DNA of 64,000 bases from Bradyrhizobium barranii subsp. apii (lineage in GTDB: Bacteria; Pseudomonadota; Alphaproteobacteria; Rhizobiales; Xanthobacteraceae): assembly GCF_011516635.5 (NCBI RefSeq), contig NZ_CP096255.1, positions 1,240,001 to 1,304,000 of the forward strand, read 5' to 3'. A program made the translations under genes and the position numbers. Below the pieces are notes generated by a model. It did no database searches, was not told the origin of the DNA, and saw nothing but the letters and a program-made list of their open reading frames with translations. This document shows positions 54,202 to 64,000 of this stretch, one piece after another (position 1 is the stretch's first letter; each line of letters starts with the position of its first letter).

Positions 54202-54423
54202 CTAAAAGGTTTGCAATGCGAGATAAGTGAGGTCAGTCGGGAAGGCCGCCGCGCCGCCCGCCTTCGAGGGTAATTGCAGCGCGGTGAAGCCGCGATTCCG
54301 CGCATGTCGCGCGAGAAGGTAGAGCAGCCAGGCAATGCCGGCTCTATCAACCGGGGCCGGCAAGGTGACGCCTTCGCGGTACGGCGCGAAGAAGCGACCC
54401 CGAGCTAACAGCGCTACGCCCAT
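54202..54423 (-). CDS. Possible small hypothetical protein
   Basis: 73 residues (MGVALLARGRFFAPYREGVT...). Its stop is 8 bases before the membrane-protein start, consistent with the first gene of a three-gene operon. Helical IAWLLYLLARHARNRGF segment. No family recognised; start uncertain (TTG 54450 also in frame). Confidence 0.45.
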   Translation of the reverse strand: MGVALLARGRFFAPYREGVTLPAPVDRAGIAWLLYLLARHARNRGFTALQLPSKAGGAAAFPTDLTYLALQTF

Positions 54424-54553
54424 GACGCGGCCTTTGGCTAGCCACGCCAATCATGCATTGAACGGAGATCGTCTGGAAGTTGAAATTCGAGGCAAGCGCG
54501 TCCGCAGAACGAACCGTCGCTCACGATCGCGTGCGCGACGGCGAGGATGGGCG

Positions 54554-55237
54554 CTAATCGTCGTCAGGCCCGAACAGCCTGATCTGCGGCAAGCCGCCGC
54601 GCGGCCGGCTCGCGACATCGCGCGCATCGGAATCTTCGCGGATGTTGCGCGCGACGTCATCCCAATCGGTGCGGTCGCGCATGCCACGCGGCTCGCGGGA
54701 GTCGTAATGCCGGCGCTCGGCCCAGCGCTCGCGGCGCTCCATGCGGCGCCGTTCGGACGCGGCGCGCTTCACGTCGGAATCCCTGGCCTTGGCATAGGCG
54801 TTGTCGGATGAGGATTGCGGCTCTGTCGATGCCTGTTGCTCGGCAGGCCTTGCGACTTGCGGAGGCGATGCCGGTGCCGGCTTGGGCGGCTCGGCCGCGG
54901 CTGCCTGGGAAGGCTGCGGCGCTGGCGGCTCGGCGTTCGCCTGACTTGCCTGCGTGTCGGGCTTTGCGGGTTCGGATTTGGCTTTGGCCTGCGCCGGCGC
55001 GGCGATCATGGCGCCGAAGGCTTGCGAGCCGGTGAGATATTGCAAGCGCTCGGAAGGCGCGTCCGTCATCGCGGGTTTAGCGGCTTCAGCGCGCTGCGCC
55101 ATCTTGCTCGTGTCCGGCCCCTGCTTGGGCGCGACCGGATTCATGATATTGCCGGCGACGATGCCGCCACCGAGACCAATGGCGATGGCCGCGACGATCG
55201 TTCCGGCACCGACGAAATAAGCTGTCGAGGCGCGCAT
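54554..55237 (-). CDS. Membrane-anchored Pro/Ala-rich protein
   Basis: 227 residues. One N-terminal membrane anchor (YFVGAGTIVAAIAIGLGGGI), a Pro/Ala/Gln-rich central linker (about 80-145) and a highly charged Arg/Glu C-terminus (SERRRMERRERWAERRHY). Looks like a periplasm-spanning structural protein. Function unknown; next to another single-anchor protein of similar design. Confidence 0.75.
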   Translation of the reverse strand: MRASTAYFVGAGTIVAAIAIGLGGGIVAGNIMNPVAPKQGPDTSKMAQRAEAAKPAMTDAPSERLQYLTGSQAFGAMIAAPAQAKAKSEPAKPDTQASQANAEPPAPQPSQAAAAEPPKPAPASPPQVARPAEQQASTEPQSSSDNAYAKARDSDVKRAASERRRMERRERWAERRHYDSREPRGMRDRTDWDDVARNIREDSDARDVASRPRGGLPQIRLFGPDDD

Positions 55238-55324
55238 TGGTCCACTCCCTCTTTGGAGCGGGCAACGTTTGTCGATTGCCGGATGTTCCCGATGCGGGGC
55301 GCAGTTCCCGGAGGAACTTGCGCG

Positions 55325-56062
55325 TCAGATCTGCTGCGCGACTTTTTCAAGCCCGATGATGCGGGCGAGCTTGCGCACTTCTTCCTTCTGGTCCTCGCGC
55401 AGCTGGAACAGCAGTGGCATCGCGGCCGACTTCAACTGCTGGACCTCGTCGCAGTTCGGATCGATCGGCACGCCCGGCGCGTTCGGATTGGAGAGCTTGT
55501 TCGCGGAGATCTTGCGGACGACGTTGCGCAGCGCAGTCTCGACCGAGGGCCAGTAGTATTCCTGCGACGACGACAGTTTCAGGCGATCCCTGATGCCCGC
55601 GATCTGCACGTCGGACAGCAGCGAATAGTTTTTCTGCGGCTGCGGCTTGGCGGCGACCTTCGGCTTGGCCGGAGCTTCGACGGGAGCCTCTGCGGCGGCA
55701 GGCGCTTCATGCACACTCGCCTTGGGCATCGGGAAATCGGCGGGCGTCGCGGCGGCAAACGCCTGGCGCAGCGGCTCGGTCAGCACCGGCGCCTGTGAGA
55801 GCTTGTCGGCAGAGACCTGGACCGGATCGATCGCGGCCGAGGCCAGTGCCAGCGTCGGAACCAGACGGTCGGCCTTGGCGGCGCGATTTGTCGAAAGCTG
55901 CTTGGGCGGCGGGGCCTGCGTGATCATCTCCGCGCTGACGCTGGGCACGCTGTCACGGCCGAGGATGGCGGTGGTGGCGGCGCCGAGGACGAGGAAACAG
56001 GTCAGCACGACGATGGTGATGGCTTTGGACAAACGTCTCTCCAGGCCCAGCTTCAAGTCCAC
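55325..56062 (-). CDS. Single-anchor hypothetical periplasmic protein
   Basis: 245 residues. N-terminal anchor (ITIVVLTCFLVLGAATTAIL), Ala/Pro-rich linker, and a helical C-terminal domain: LLSDVQIAGIRDRLKLSSSQ, EYYWPSVETALRNVVRK, LFQLREDQKEEVRKLARIIG. The C-terminal pattern resembles LTxxQ-type periplasmic proteins found in Bradyrhizobium. Function unknown. Confidence 0.75.
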   Translation of the reverse strand: MDLKLGLERRLSKAITIVVLTCFLVLGAATTAILGRDSVPSVSAEMITQAPPPKQLSTNRAAKADRLVPTLALASAAIDPVQVSADKLSQAPVLTEPLRQAFAAATPADFPMPKASVHEAPAAAEAPVEAPAKPKVAAKPQPQKNYSLLSDVQIAGIRDRLKLSSSQEYYWPSVETALRNVVRKISANKLSNPNAPGVPIDPNCDEVQQLKSAAMPLLFQLREDQKEEVRKLARIIGLEKVAQQI

Positions 56063-56163
56063 GTGACGAGTGCCCGGAAACTGGGCGGTAAATAAGGCTT
56101 AACCGAGCCATCGCGACGGCAATCGCGCGGACTGTGGCGACATGCCCCGAAATCTCAAGGAAA

Positions 56164-56412
56164 TCAGGCAGCTAGCGCCAGGTCGTAGGCATCCTGGATG
56201 TCGGCGACGATCTCGGAGGCCTCCCAGACCGCGCGCGGCTCGACCGATTGCAGCGTCACCGTCCAATTGCCGCCCCGGCGGGTGCGGGGGACGCTGAGGA
56301 TGTCGAAGCGCACGTTGCGGCACAGCGGATGACGGGCCAGAGCATGGGCCACGCGGACCCGGATTTCGTCCAGCGTCGCGGCTGTCTTGCTATTGAGAAA
56401 ATCGAAGTCCAT
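56164..56412 (-). CDS. Small hypothetical protein
   Basis: 82 residues (MDFDFLNSKTAATLDEIRVR...). A helix then beta-like GGNWTVTLQSVEPRAVWEAS and a terminal helix; soluble. Common-looking Bradyrhizobium protein of unknown function; no motif. Confidence 0.7.
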   Translation of the reverse strand: MDFDFLNSKTAATLDEIRVRVAHALARHPLCRNVRFDILSVPRTRRGGNWTVTLQSVEPRAVWEASEIVADIQDAYDLALAA

Positions 56413-56580
56413 CGCCTGTCCCTCTCGGTCCTGATTGGCGGCCGTGAGGGGATTCTTGGCGGGCGTTGGTTAATCTGCCGTTAAGTACGGGGCTGCGGAG
56501 GAGCGCTCGATTAACTGTGATCGGGAGCGACGGCCCCTCCTCTCCCTCCCCGGCAAGCGGGGCGAAGGGAAGGACGCCGC

Positions 56581-57546
56581 CTATTGCCCGCCCGCATCGC
56601 GATACTCGGCGAGGGTCCGCGCCACGAGATCGTCGACCGCCATCACGTCGGTCACGCCCGATGTCGCGTGTCCCCCGCTCCAGATATCGCGCCAGCGTTT
56701 CGGGCGGTTTTCGCGCGCGTCGACGTCAATGTCCTTGCCGATGTCGATCGCGCCACGCGCCGGCAGATCGTCGGGATCGAGGCCCGCAGCCACGATCGAC
56801 GGCTTCAGCATGCTGGTCTGCAACCCTGTGAACGCGGTGGTCAGCAGGATGTCGTCGGCGCTGCTGTCGACCAGCATGTCCTTGTGGCGCTCGTCCGCCA
56901 TGCTCTCGCGCGTCGCGATGAATTTCGTGCCCATGTAGCCGAGATCGCAGCCGAGGACTCCAGCCGCATGCAGCGCGCGGCCGTCGCTGATTCCTCCGGC
57001 GAGCACGATGATGCCGTCAAAGAATGCGCGCACCGCGCGGACGAACGCGAACGGATTGAGCCAGCCGGTCTGCCCGCCTGCGCCCGCGGTGAGCAGCACC
57101 AGCCCGTCTGCGCCGGCTTCCGCCGCGCGCTGGGCGTGGCGGATCGAGGCCACGTCCGCCAGCACCAGCGCGCCGGCATCGTGCAGCGGCTTCAACACCG
57201 GCGCGGGCGACCCAACAGAGGTGATGACGATCTCCGGCTTGTGTCGCAGCAGCACAGCGAGATCCTGCTCCAGCCGAGCGTTGGAGCGATGCACGATCAG
57301 GTTCGGGCAAAGCGGCGCGGCCTTGCGTCCTGTGTGATCTTCGTGTTGCCGCAGTCGCGTTTCGATCTCGGTGAACCACGCCTCGAGCTGTTCCGTGCTG
57401 CGGCAATTCACGGTGGGGAAGCTGCCGATCACGCCATTGCGACAGGCCGCGACCATGAGCTCGACGCCCGACACCAGAAACATCGGCGCCGCGATCAAAG
57501 GCAGAGCGAGACGATCACGGAAGTGTTGCAGTCGATCGGATGCCAC
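56581..57546 (-). CDS. Nitronate monooxygenase-like (NPD/2-nitropropane dioxygenase) protein
   Basis: 321 residues, TIM-barrel flavoprotein. LPLIAAPMFLVSGVELMVAA opens the barrel; GADGLVLLTAGAGGQTGW and IIVLAGGISDGRALHAAGVL are FMN-phosphate-binding strands; LGCDLGYMGTKFIATRES is the family end motif. Oxidises nitronates or related enolates, substrate not determinable. A second family member lies at 60561. Confidence 0.9.
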   Translation of the reverse strand: MASDRLQHFRDRLALPLIAAPMFLVSGVELMVAACRNGVIGSFPTVNCRSTEQLEAWFTEIETRLRQHEDHTGRKAAPLCPNLIVHRSNARLEQDLAVLLRHKPEIVITSVGSPAPVLKPLHDAGALVLADVASIRHAQRAAEAGADGLVLLTAGAGGQTGWLNPFAFVRAVRAFFDGIIVLAGGISDGRALHAAGVLGCDLGYMGTKFIATRESMADERHKDMLVDSSADDILLTTAFTGLQTSMLKPSIVAAGLDPDDLPARGAIDIGKDIDVDARENRPKRWRDIWSGGHATSGVTDVMAVDDLVARTLAEYRDAGGQ

Positions 57547-57654
57547 TCACGCCTCCTTGCGCGGGCTTTGTCGTTCCATCCCGCCTTCCCTGTGCTAGCG
57601 TTGCGCGCGAACATTGGCATGTCAAAAGCCGATGACAAAGCAACGGGGAAACAT

Positions 57655-59216
57655 ATGTCCGATCCGCTCCACGCATCGTCCCCGACTTGCGCGCAGACGC
57701 TGCGGGCACTGTCGCGCTATCCCGGCCGCACCGCTTTCGCCTGGCCCGGTGGATCGCTGAGCTATCAGGGCACCATCGACCTGATCGGACGCATCCAGGC
57801 GGTGTTCATGCGGCTGGGCTTGCAGCCCGGCGCGCGCGTCGCCTTCCTCACCGCGAACCGTGCCGACACCTGGTGCGCCGGCGTCGCCGCGCAATTATCC
57901 AGGCTCTGCGTCACCTGGCTGCATCCGCTGGGATCGCGGGCAGACCAGCACTTCCAGCTCGAGGATTCCGAGGCCGAGATGCTGGTGGTCGATGCCGCCA
58001 CCTTCCGCGATCGCGGCGGCGAGCTTGCCGCGAGTGCGAGCCGGCTGAGGGCAGTCTTCACCACGGGACCGGCCGACTATGGCGTCGACCTCCTGCAGGC
58101 GATCGAGATCGAAGGCCATGCCAGCGCGCATTGCTTCGCCGGCCCCGACGATCTCTCAACGCTGAATTACACCGGTGGCACGACCGGAAAATCCAAGGGC
58201 GCACTGCGCTATCACCGCGAGAACGCCGGTGGTGCTGCCGCGATCCTCGCCGACTTCGAGATCCCGGACACCCCGCACTATTCGCGGTTGCCCCGATCAG
58301 CCATGTCGCCGGTACGAAAGTCGTGCCGACCCTGATGCGCGGGGGCACCGTGCACATGCTGAAAGGCTTCGATCCCGAGGCGGTGCTGGCGACGATCGCG
58401 CGCGAGCGCATCAATTTCACGCTGTTCGTGCCGACCATGATCTATGTGCTGCTCGATCATCCAGCCTTGAGCAAGACCGATCTGTCCTCGCTCGAGCTCG
58501 TGCTCTACGGCGCCTCCGCGATGTCGCCGAGCCGGCTGGTCGAGGGCATCGAACGGATCGGGCCGGTGTTCTCGCAGCTTTACGGGCAGACCGAATGCTA
58601 TCCGATTTCGGTGCTGCGCAAGGCGGATCATGATCCCAAAACGCCCGAGTTGTTCCTGTCCTGCGGCTTCCCGATCTCGACCTGCGAGGTCAGGATTCTC
58701 GACGACAACGACCAGGAAGTGAAGACCGGCGAAGCCGGCGAGATCTGCGTGCGCGCGCCGCATGTCATGGCCGAATACTGGAAGCGGCCCGACATCACCG
58801 CCGAGACGCTGAAGAATGGCTGGGTCCACACCGGCGACGTCGCACGCAAGGACGAGCGCGGCTACATGTTCATCCTCGACCGCAAGAAGGACATGATCGT
58901 CTCCGGCGGCTTCAACATTTTTCCGCGCGAGGTCGAGGACGTGCTGTCGCAGCATGCGGATGTTGCGATGGTCGCGGTCGTCGGCATTCCCGACGAGAAA
59001 TGGGGCGAAGCCGTCACCGCCATCGTCATGCCGCGTGAGGGGGCGCAGCCCGATCCGGACGAACTGATCAATCTGGTGAGGACGCGAAAAGGCTCGGCAC
59101 ATGCACCGAAGCAGATCCAGTTCGTCAAGCAGCTGCCGATGACCGGCGTCGGCAAGGTCGACAAGAAGGTGCTGCGCGCAGGCTTCTGGAGCGGACGGGA
59201 CCGGATGGTGGGGTAG
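57655..59216 (+). pseudogene. AMP-dependent acyl-CoA synthetase/ligase, frameshifted
   Basis: First frame from ATG 57655 (GGGGA upstream) carries GGSLSYQGTIDLIGRIQAV and the AMP motif LNYTGGTTGKSKGALRYH, and breaks near 58285. The second frame continues FAVAPISHVAGTKVVPTLMR, SQLYGQTECYPISVL, GWVHTGDVARKDERGYMFIL and the KVDKKVLRAG lysine end to 59216. One base missing separates the halves; repaired it is about 520 residues. Upstream of a thioesterase and beside NPD-like genes, suggesting acyl-CoA degradation. Real mutation or sequencing error. Confidence 0.85.
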
Positions 59217-59406
59217 TCATCCTGGTCTGCAACTTGTGGCAGGCAGCACCGCACGTATTCCCGCGGCCGGACCCCGGGGTTCTACGGGTCGCTGTGACCC
59301 GCGAACAACAGCTCGGAAGGGACTTTTCAGGCACGCCGTCCGCGCAATTGCAGGCGAATCAACGAATCAACTAGACCGCTGACGGGGCTGGGAAGCGGAG
59401 TATCAA

Positions 59407-59505
59407 ATGAGAGTCGCTTCCTTGGAAAGTGCGTTGGCCGCGATCACGTTGATCACGGCTATCATCGTCCTGCTGTGGGAGATCAAGATCGTCTACGGCA
59501 GCTGA
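59407..59505 (+). CDS. Small single-span membrane peptide
   Basis: 32 residues from ATG 59407 with GGAG upstream (MRVASLESALAAITLITAII then VLLWEIKIVYGS). One transmembrane helix. Too short for family recognition. Confidence 0.45.
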   Translation: MRVASLESALAAITLITAIIVLLWEIKIVYGS

Positions 59506-59637
59506 ACTGGCAGGACGCTGGCGTCGAACAGAGACCTCCGGACAAGAAGAGGTTCGCGACCAGGGCATCCCTTCCGCGGCGGCGGAAGTCTGCCGTTCAA
59601 TCGGCTCAAGGAGCGATCACGGCGCTTGCCGACACGC

Positions 59638-60411
59638 TTACCGCTTTTCGATCACCAGACTCTGCACCGCCCGGCCGAAATAGCCGTGACGATCTGCGAG
59701 CCGCGACATCGCGAGGCCGGCGCCGTCGGGACCGATCCAGGATTCGCCGTCGAGCAAGATCCACTCGCCGACCGGCTGGCGCGATAGGTTCACAGTAAGG
59801 TCGGCATTGATGTAGGTCCAGGCGCGGAAGTCGAGCGTCGAGGCGGTGCCGTTGGAAAAGTCGGCGGCGACCACGGCGCGCATCGCCTGCGAGACCGCTT
59901 CGCCTTCGACCAGCGGATGGTCGAGGCGAAACCAGATCGCGCCGGCCCCCGCCTGGCCGAAGCGGCCGCGCGCGGCGCGCATCGAGACCATGCCTGCGAA
60001 CGGACTGGTCGCGCCATGGCCGTCCTCGACCAGCGAGTCCTCGGGCGACGGCAGCGTGACCGGCAACTCCTTGACGTCGTCCGGCAACGGCTGTGATTGC
60101 CGCTTGATCTTGAGCACGGTGGCACCGACGACCTGAACACCGTCGGCGAACAACTTGATCTCGCAGAGCTGGATCTTGCGCCCCTCGCGCAAAACCTCGC
60201 TCTCGATCGTCAGCGGCGCCACCGGCACCGGGCGCATCAGGTCGATGGTGACGCGCGCAACATTCATCGGCACCGGCGTCGGAATGCGTTCCGCCGCCCA
60301 CGTCACCAGCGCAGACGGCGCCGAGCCGTGCTGCATGCGCCGGTCCCACGGACCTGCAGCATTGGGGCTGGTGACGACGTTGTTGCCGTCGACGCGATAG
60401 ATGGCGGTCAT
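59638..60411 (-). CDS. Acyl-CoA thioesterase-like (hotdog) protein
   Basis: 257 residues. A double-hotdog protein of the TesB/4HBT_3 type: GPWDRRMQHGSAPSALVTWA is the conserved first part, VARVTIDLMRPVPVAPLTIE and SEVLREGRKIQLCEIKLF follow, and HPLVEGEAVSQAMRAVVAAD and TLDFRAWTYINADLTVNL end the second fold. Acyl-CoA substrate inferred. Between the broken ligase and an NPD-like gene. Confidence 0.8.
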   Translation of the reverse strand: MTAIYRVDGNNVVTSPNAAGPWDRRMQHGSAPSALVTWAAERIPTPVPMNVARVTIDLMRPVPVAPLTIESEVLREGRKIQLCEIKLFADGVQVVGATVLKIKRQSQPLPDDVKELPVTLPSPEDSLVEDGHGATSPFAGMVSMRAARGRFGQAGAGAIWFRLDHPLVEGEAVSQAMRAVVAADFSNGTASTLDFRAWTYINADLTVNLSRQPVGEWILLDGESWIGPDGAGLAMSRLADRHGYFGRAVQSLVIEKR

Positions 60412-60560
60412 GTTTGCACGATATCTCGGCTGGCGTTCCCCGGGCGCAGCGCAACGCGTAGGCGGTGCGCTGCAGAGACGGGGTCCATGTGCTGCAGCGA
60501 TGGGTCCCGGCTCTGCGCAGCAGCGTTGCAGGCTGCGGCGCGTCCGGGACACGAGAGCGG

Positions 60561-61529
60561 TTAGAGCGGCGGGTCGATCGCCTCGTCATATTCCTTCTTG
60601 AAGCGCGCGATCAGATCGGCGGCGGGGATGATGCCGTCGACGCTGCCGATGCCCTGGCCCGAACCCCAGATCTCCTTCCAGGCTTTCGGCTTGGCGCGCT
60701 CGCCGGAGGCATCCGTGCCGAAGTTCATCTTGGACGGATCAGACGTCGGCAGGTTTTCCGGATCCATACCGGCCGCGAGGATCGACGGCTTCAGATAGTT
60801 ACCGTGCACGCCGGTGAAGAGGTTGGAGTAGACGATGTCGTCGGCCGTCGAGCCCGCGATCATCTCCTTGTATTTCTCGACCGCGTTGGCTTCCTTGGTC
60901 GCAATGAAGGCCGAGCCGATATAGGCGAAGTCTGCGCCGAGGATGCGCGCGGCGCGGATCGCCTTGCCGTTGCCGATGGCACCCGACAGCGCGATCGGGC
61001 CATCGAACCATTTTCGCGTTTCTGCAACGAAGGCCAGCGGCGAGATGGTGCCGGCATGGCCGCCGGCGCCGGCCGCAACCAGGATCAGGCCATCGGCGCC
61101 CTTCTCGATCGCCTTGTGGGCGAACTTCTGGTTGATCACGTCGTGGAAGACGATGCCGCCCCAGCCGTGCACCGCTTGATTGAGCTCCTCGCGCGCGCCG
61201 AGCGACGAGATGATCATCGGCACCTTGTACTTGGCGCAGAGCTGCATGTCGTGATCGAGCCGGTTGTTCGACTTGTGCACGATCTGGTTCACCGCAAACG
61301 GCGCCGACGGCTTGTTGGGATGGGCACGGTCATAGGCCGCGAGCTCTTCGGTGATCCGCGCCAGCCATTCGTCGAGCAGCTCCGGCGGCCGCGCATTCAG
61401 CGACGGAAACGAGCCGACCACGCCGGCCTTGCACTGCGCAATTACGAGATCGGGCACCGAGATGATGAAGAGCGGCGAACCGATCACGGGGATCGACAGG
61501 CGCCCCTTGAACAAGGCAGGCATGGACAT
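60561..61529 (-). CDS. Nitronate monooxygenase-like protein (second)
   Basis: 322 residues from ATG 61529. RLSIPVIGSPLFIISVPDLV opens the barrel; KGADGLILVAAGAGGHAGTI and GPIALSGAIGNGKAIRAARI are FMN-binding strands; LGADFAYIGSAFIATKEANA is the family end motif. About as close to the 56581 gene as expected for paralogues. Substrate unknown. Confidence 0.9.
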   Translation of the reverse strand: MSMPALFKGRLSIPVIGSPLFIISVPDLVIAQCKAGVVGSFPSLNARPPELLDEWLARITEELAAYDRAHPNKPSAPFAVNQIVHKSNNRLDHDMQLCAKYKVPMIISSLGAREELNQAVHGWGGIVFHDVINQKFAHKAIEKGADGLILVAAGAGGHAGTISPLAFVAETRKWFDGPIALSGAIGNGKAIRAARILGADFAYIGSAFIATKEANAVEKYKEMIAGSTADDIVYSNLFTGVHGNYLKPSILAAGMDPENLPTSDPSKMNFGTDASGERAKPKAWKEIWGSGQGIGSVDGIIPAADLIARFKKEYDEAIDPPL

Positions 61530-61684
61530 AGGCGAAACGATCCTTTGGTGGCGAGCAAATCGAAAGCTGGAGGCCATACCAACAAGGCAATCTTTCCACT
61601 GTCAAGTATTGCGTTTTGACGCCGTGGCGGATGCCGTTACCGCAATTCCAACATGCGGAATTCGCTGCGCAAACGCCGGCGGCA

Positions 61685-63085
<1,401 letters not shown>

Positions 63086-63112
63086 GGGCGCTCCTTTGCT
63101 GGCGCTACGTCC

Positions 63113-63652
63113 TCAGTTCTGGCACAGCGCGCTGGTGACGAAGGTATCGGTGCGGCAGTCATCCGGTTTGCGTTGCCGGCCCGGGATCAGAACCTTGGCC
63201 GAGCATTTCTCCGCGGAATCGGCGTTCAGGCTCTTGCCTTCCTTGTAGCCCTTGCTCTGGCAGAGCTGGTCGGCGGCTTGCTTGCAGTCGGGCGCGCCAT
63301 TCGACGAGGCGGGGCAGGCCATGCGCCCCGACACCATGGCCGACGGCGTCGCCAGCCGCGACAGGTCGTTCATGGTCTCGCTCGGGCTTTTGATCGGCGG
63401 CAGGATCGAGGGCAGCTTGTCGAACAGCTTGCCCATTTCGTTGATCAGTCCGGGATTTTCCTCGCGCGCCGGCGGCGACGAAGGAGCTGATGTCGAGGGC
63501 GGCGGCGCGGTCTGCGGTCCCTGCTCCTGCAAGCCGAGCGCCGGCGGCGCGGATTGCGGCCAGCCGGTGCCACCGGCACCAAGCAGGAGCGAAAGCACTG
63601 CAAATATCAGCGTCCCCGGTCGGAGGACCGGATTGCCGGATCGAACCATCAT
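63113..63652 (-). CDS. Exported cysteine-containing hypothetical protein
   Basis: 179 residues from ATG 63652 (63649 also possible). Signal-peptide-like TLIFAVLSLLLGAGG, then a Pro/Ser-rich linker and a domain with six Cys (ACPASS, DCKQ, LCQSKGY, KCSAK, DCRT, LCQN), probably disulfide-bonded in the periplasm. Common in Bradyrhizobium; function unknown. Upstream of aspA, 27 bases apart. Confidence 0.75.
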   Translation of the reverse strand: MMVRSGNPVLRPGTLIFAVLSLLLGAGGTGWPQSAPPALGLQEQGPQTAPPPSTSAPSSPPAREENPGLINEMGKLFDKLPSILPPIKSPSETMNDLSRLATPSAMVSGRMACPASSNGAPDCKQAADQLCQSKGYKEGKSLNADSAEKCSAKVLIPGRQRKPDDCRTDTFVTSALCQN

Positions 63653-63774
63653 GACGGCAACCGTAGCCGAACCCGGCGCAGCGGCAAAGCGCGGGGTTAT
63701 TGAGCGAACATGATCTTTGCGGAGAACCGCTTCACACGTCGCGCTGACGCGGCCCTTCGGGGCCGGATCATGCT

Positions 63775-64000
63775 CTAGATCAGCTTGACCGCGACGACGA
63801 AGCCGAGCACCAGCACGGCGGCGCCGAGCGCCACCCAGAGACCGAGATGCTTCTCGATCCTGACGCGGATCCAGTCGCCATAGCGGTTGAGCAGGATCGC
63901 GACGATGAAGAAACGGCCGCCGCGCGCGACGATCGAGCACAGGATGAACAGGCCGATATTGTAACCGGCAAAGCCCGAGGTGATGGTGACGAGCTTGTAG
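63775..64000 (-). CDS. Membrane protein C-terminus (DedA/YqaA-like), 5' end beyond window
   Basis: The visible 75 codons end with VVAVKLI and a TAG at 63775-63777. GFAGYNIGLFILCSIVARGG and RFFIVAILLNRYGDWIRVRI, then a final span VALGAAVLVLGFVVAV. The ARGGRFFIVA...GxW pattern resembles the end of YqaA/DedA-type (SNARE-associated) membrane proteins. Confidence 0.6.
   Translation of the reverse strand, partial: YKLVTITSGFAGYNIGLFILCSIVARGGRFFIVAILLNRYGDWIRVRIEKHLGLWVALGAAVLVLGFVVAVKLI

Overview
The window looks like the chromosome of a Bradyrhizobium-type alphaproteobacterium (Rhizobiales). The evidence is high GC, alphaproteobacterial families (DUF2948, UPF0262, DUF6314, GCG_CRPN), a hisD / UPF0262 / low-Mr phosphatase / maf / yacG / tRNA-Phe gene order, and tandem ATGATC-type palindromes. 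No database search was possible, so family names rest on recognised motifs.

Layout. (1) 1-6438 is chromosomal backbone: a tetR/SDR divergent pair with a perfect palindromic operator, a short NAD(P)-binding protein, DUF2948, hisD, UPF0262, a phosphatase-like protein, maf and yacG. (2) 6439-6514 is tRNA-Phe(GAA), the target of a genomic island of about 35.4 kb (about 6507-41946). Direct repeats GTTGGTA spaced 12 bp occur next to the integrase and again at the far end, followed by a copy of the tRNA 3' end (GGGCACCA). (3) 42-64 kb is backbone again: DUF6314, an AraC regulator, small secreted proteins, a DUF2235 membrane hydrolase, a LuxR-type response regulator with its histidine kinase, a beta-propeller protein with a membrane partner, two nitronate-monooxygenase-like proteins, an acyl-CoA ligase broken by a frameshift, a thioesterase-like protein and aspartate ammonia-lyase.

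The island has four parts. 6.7-13.0 kb carries the integrase and a compact run of small, mostly overlapping genes without phage structural genes (satellite-like), then a group II intron maturase remnant. 13.9-23.5 kb is a surface-glycan module: four genes for GDP-D-glycero-alpha-D-manno-heptose (hddA, gmhA, hddC, gmhB), then a 1446-residue fusion of methyltransferase, repeat coiled coil, GT2, GT4 and methyltransferase domains, then further methyltransferases. 23.9-37.6 kb is a graveyard of mobile elements (two IS256-family copies of one element, another mutator element, IS3, ISL3 and IS21 types, a large serine recombinase module). Embedded in it is a lasso-peptide-like locus: a 47-residue precursor, a hairpin, and an asparagine-synthetase-like cyclase cut by an intact IS256-family copy flanked by a perfect 8-bp duplication. 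Removing the IS and one duplication restores one 528-codon frame. An inverted fragment of a second cyclase lies 8.8 kb away. 37.6-41.9 kb holds remnants of an older element (integrase N-terminus beside a tRNA-His-like 3' half), broken genes and an excisionase-like gene.

The main discoveries are the IS-silenced lasso locus, the multi-domain glycan enzyme with its heptose operon, and the reconstructed island ends including a nested older attachment site.
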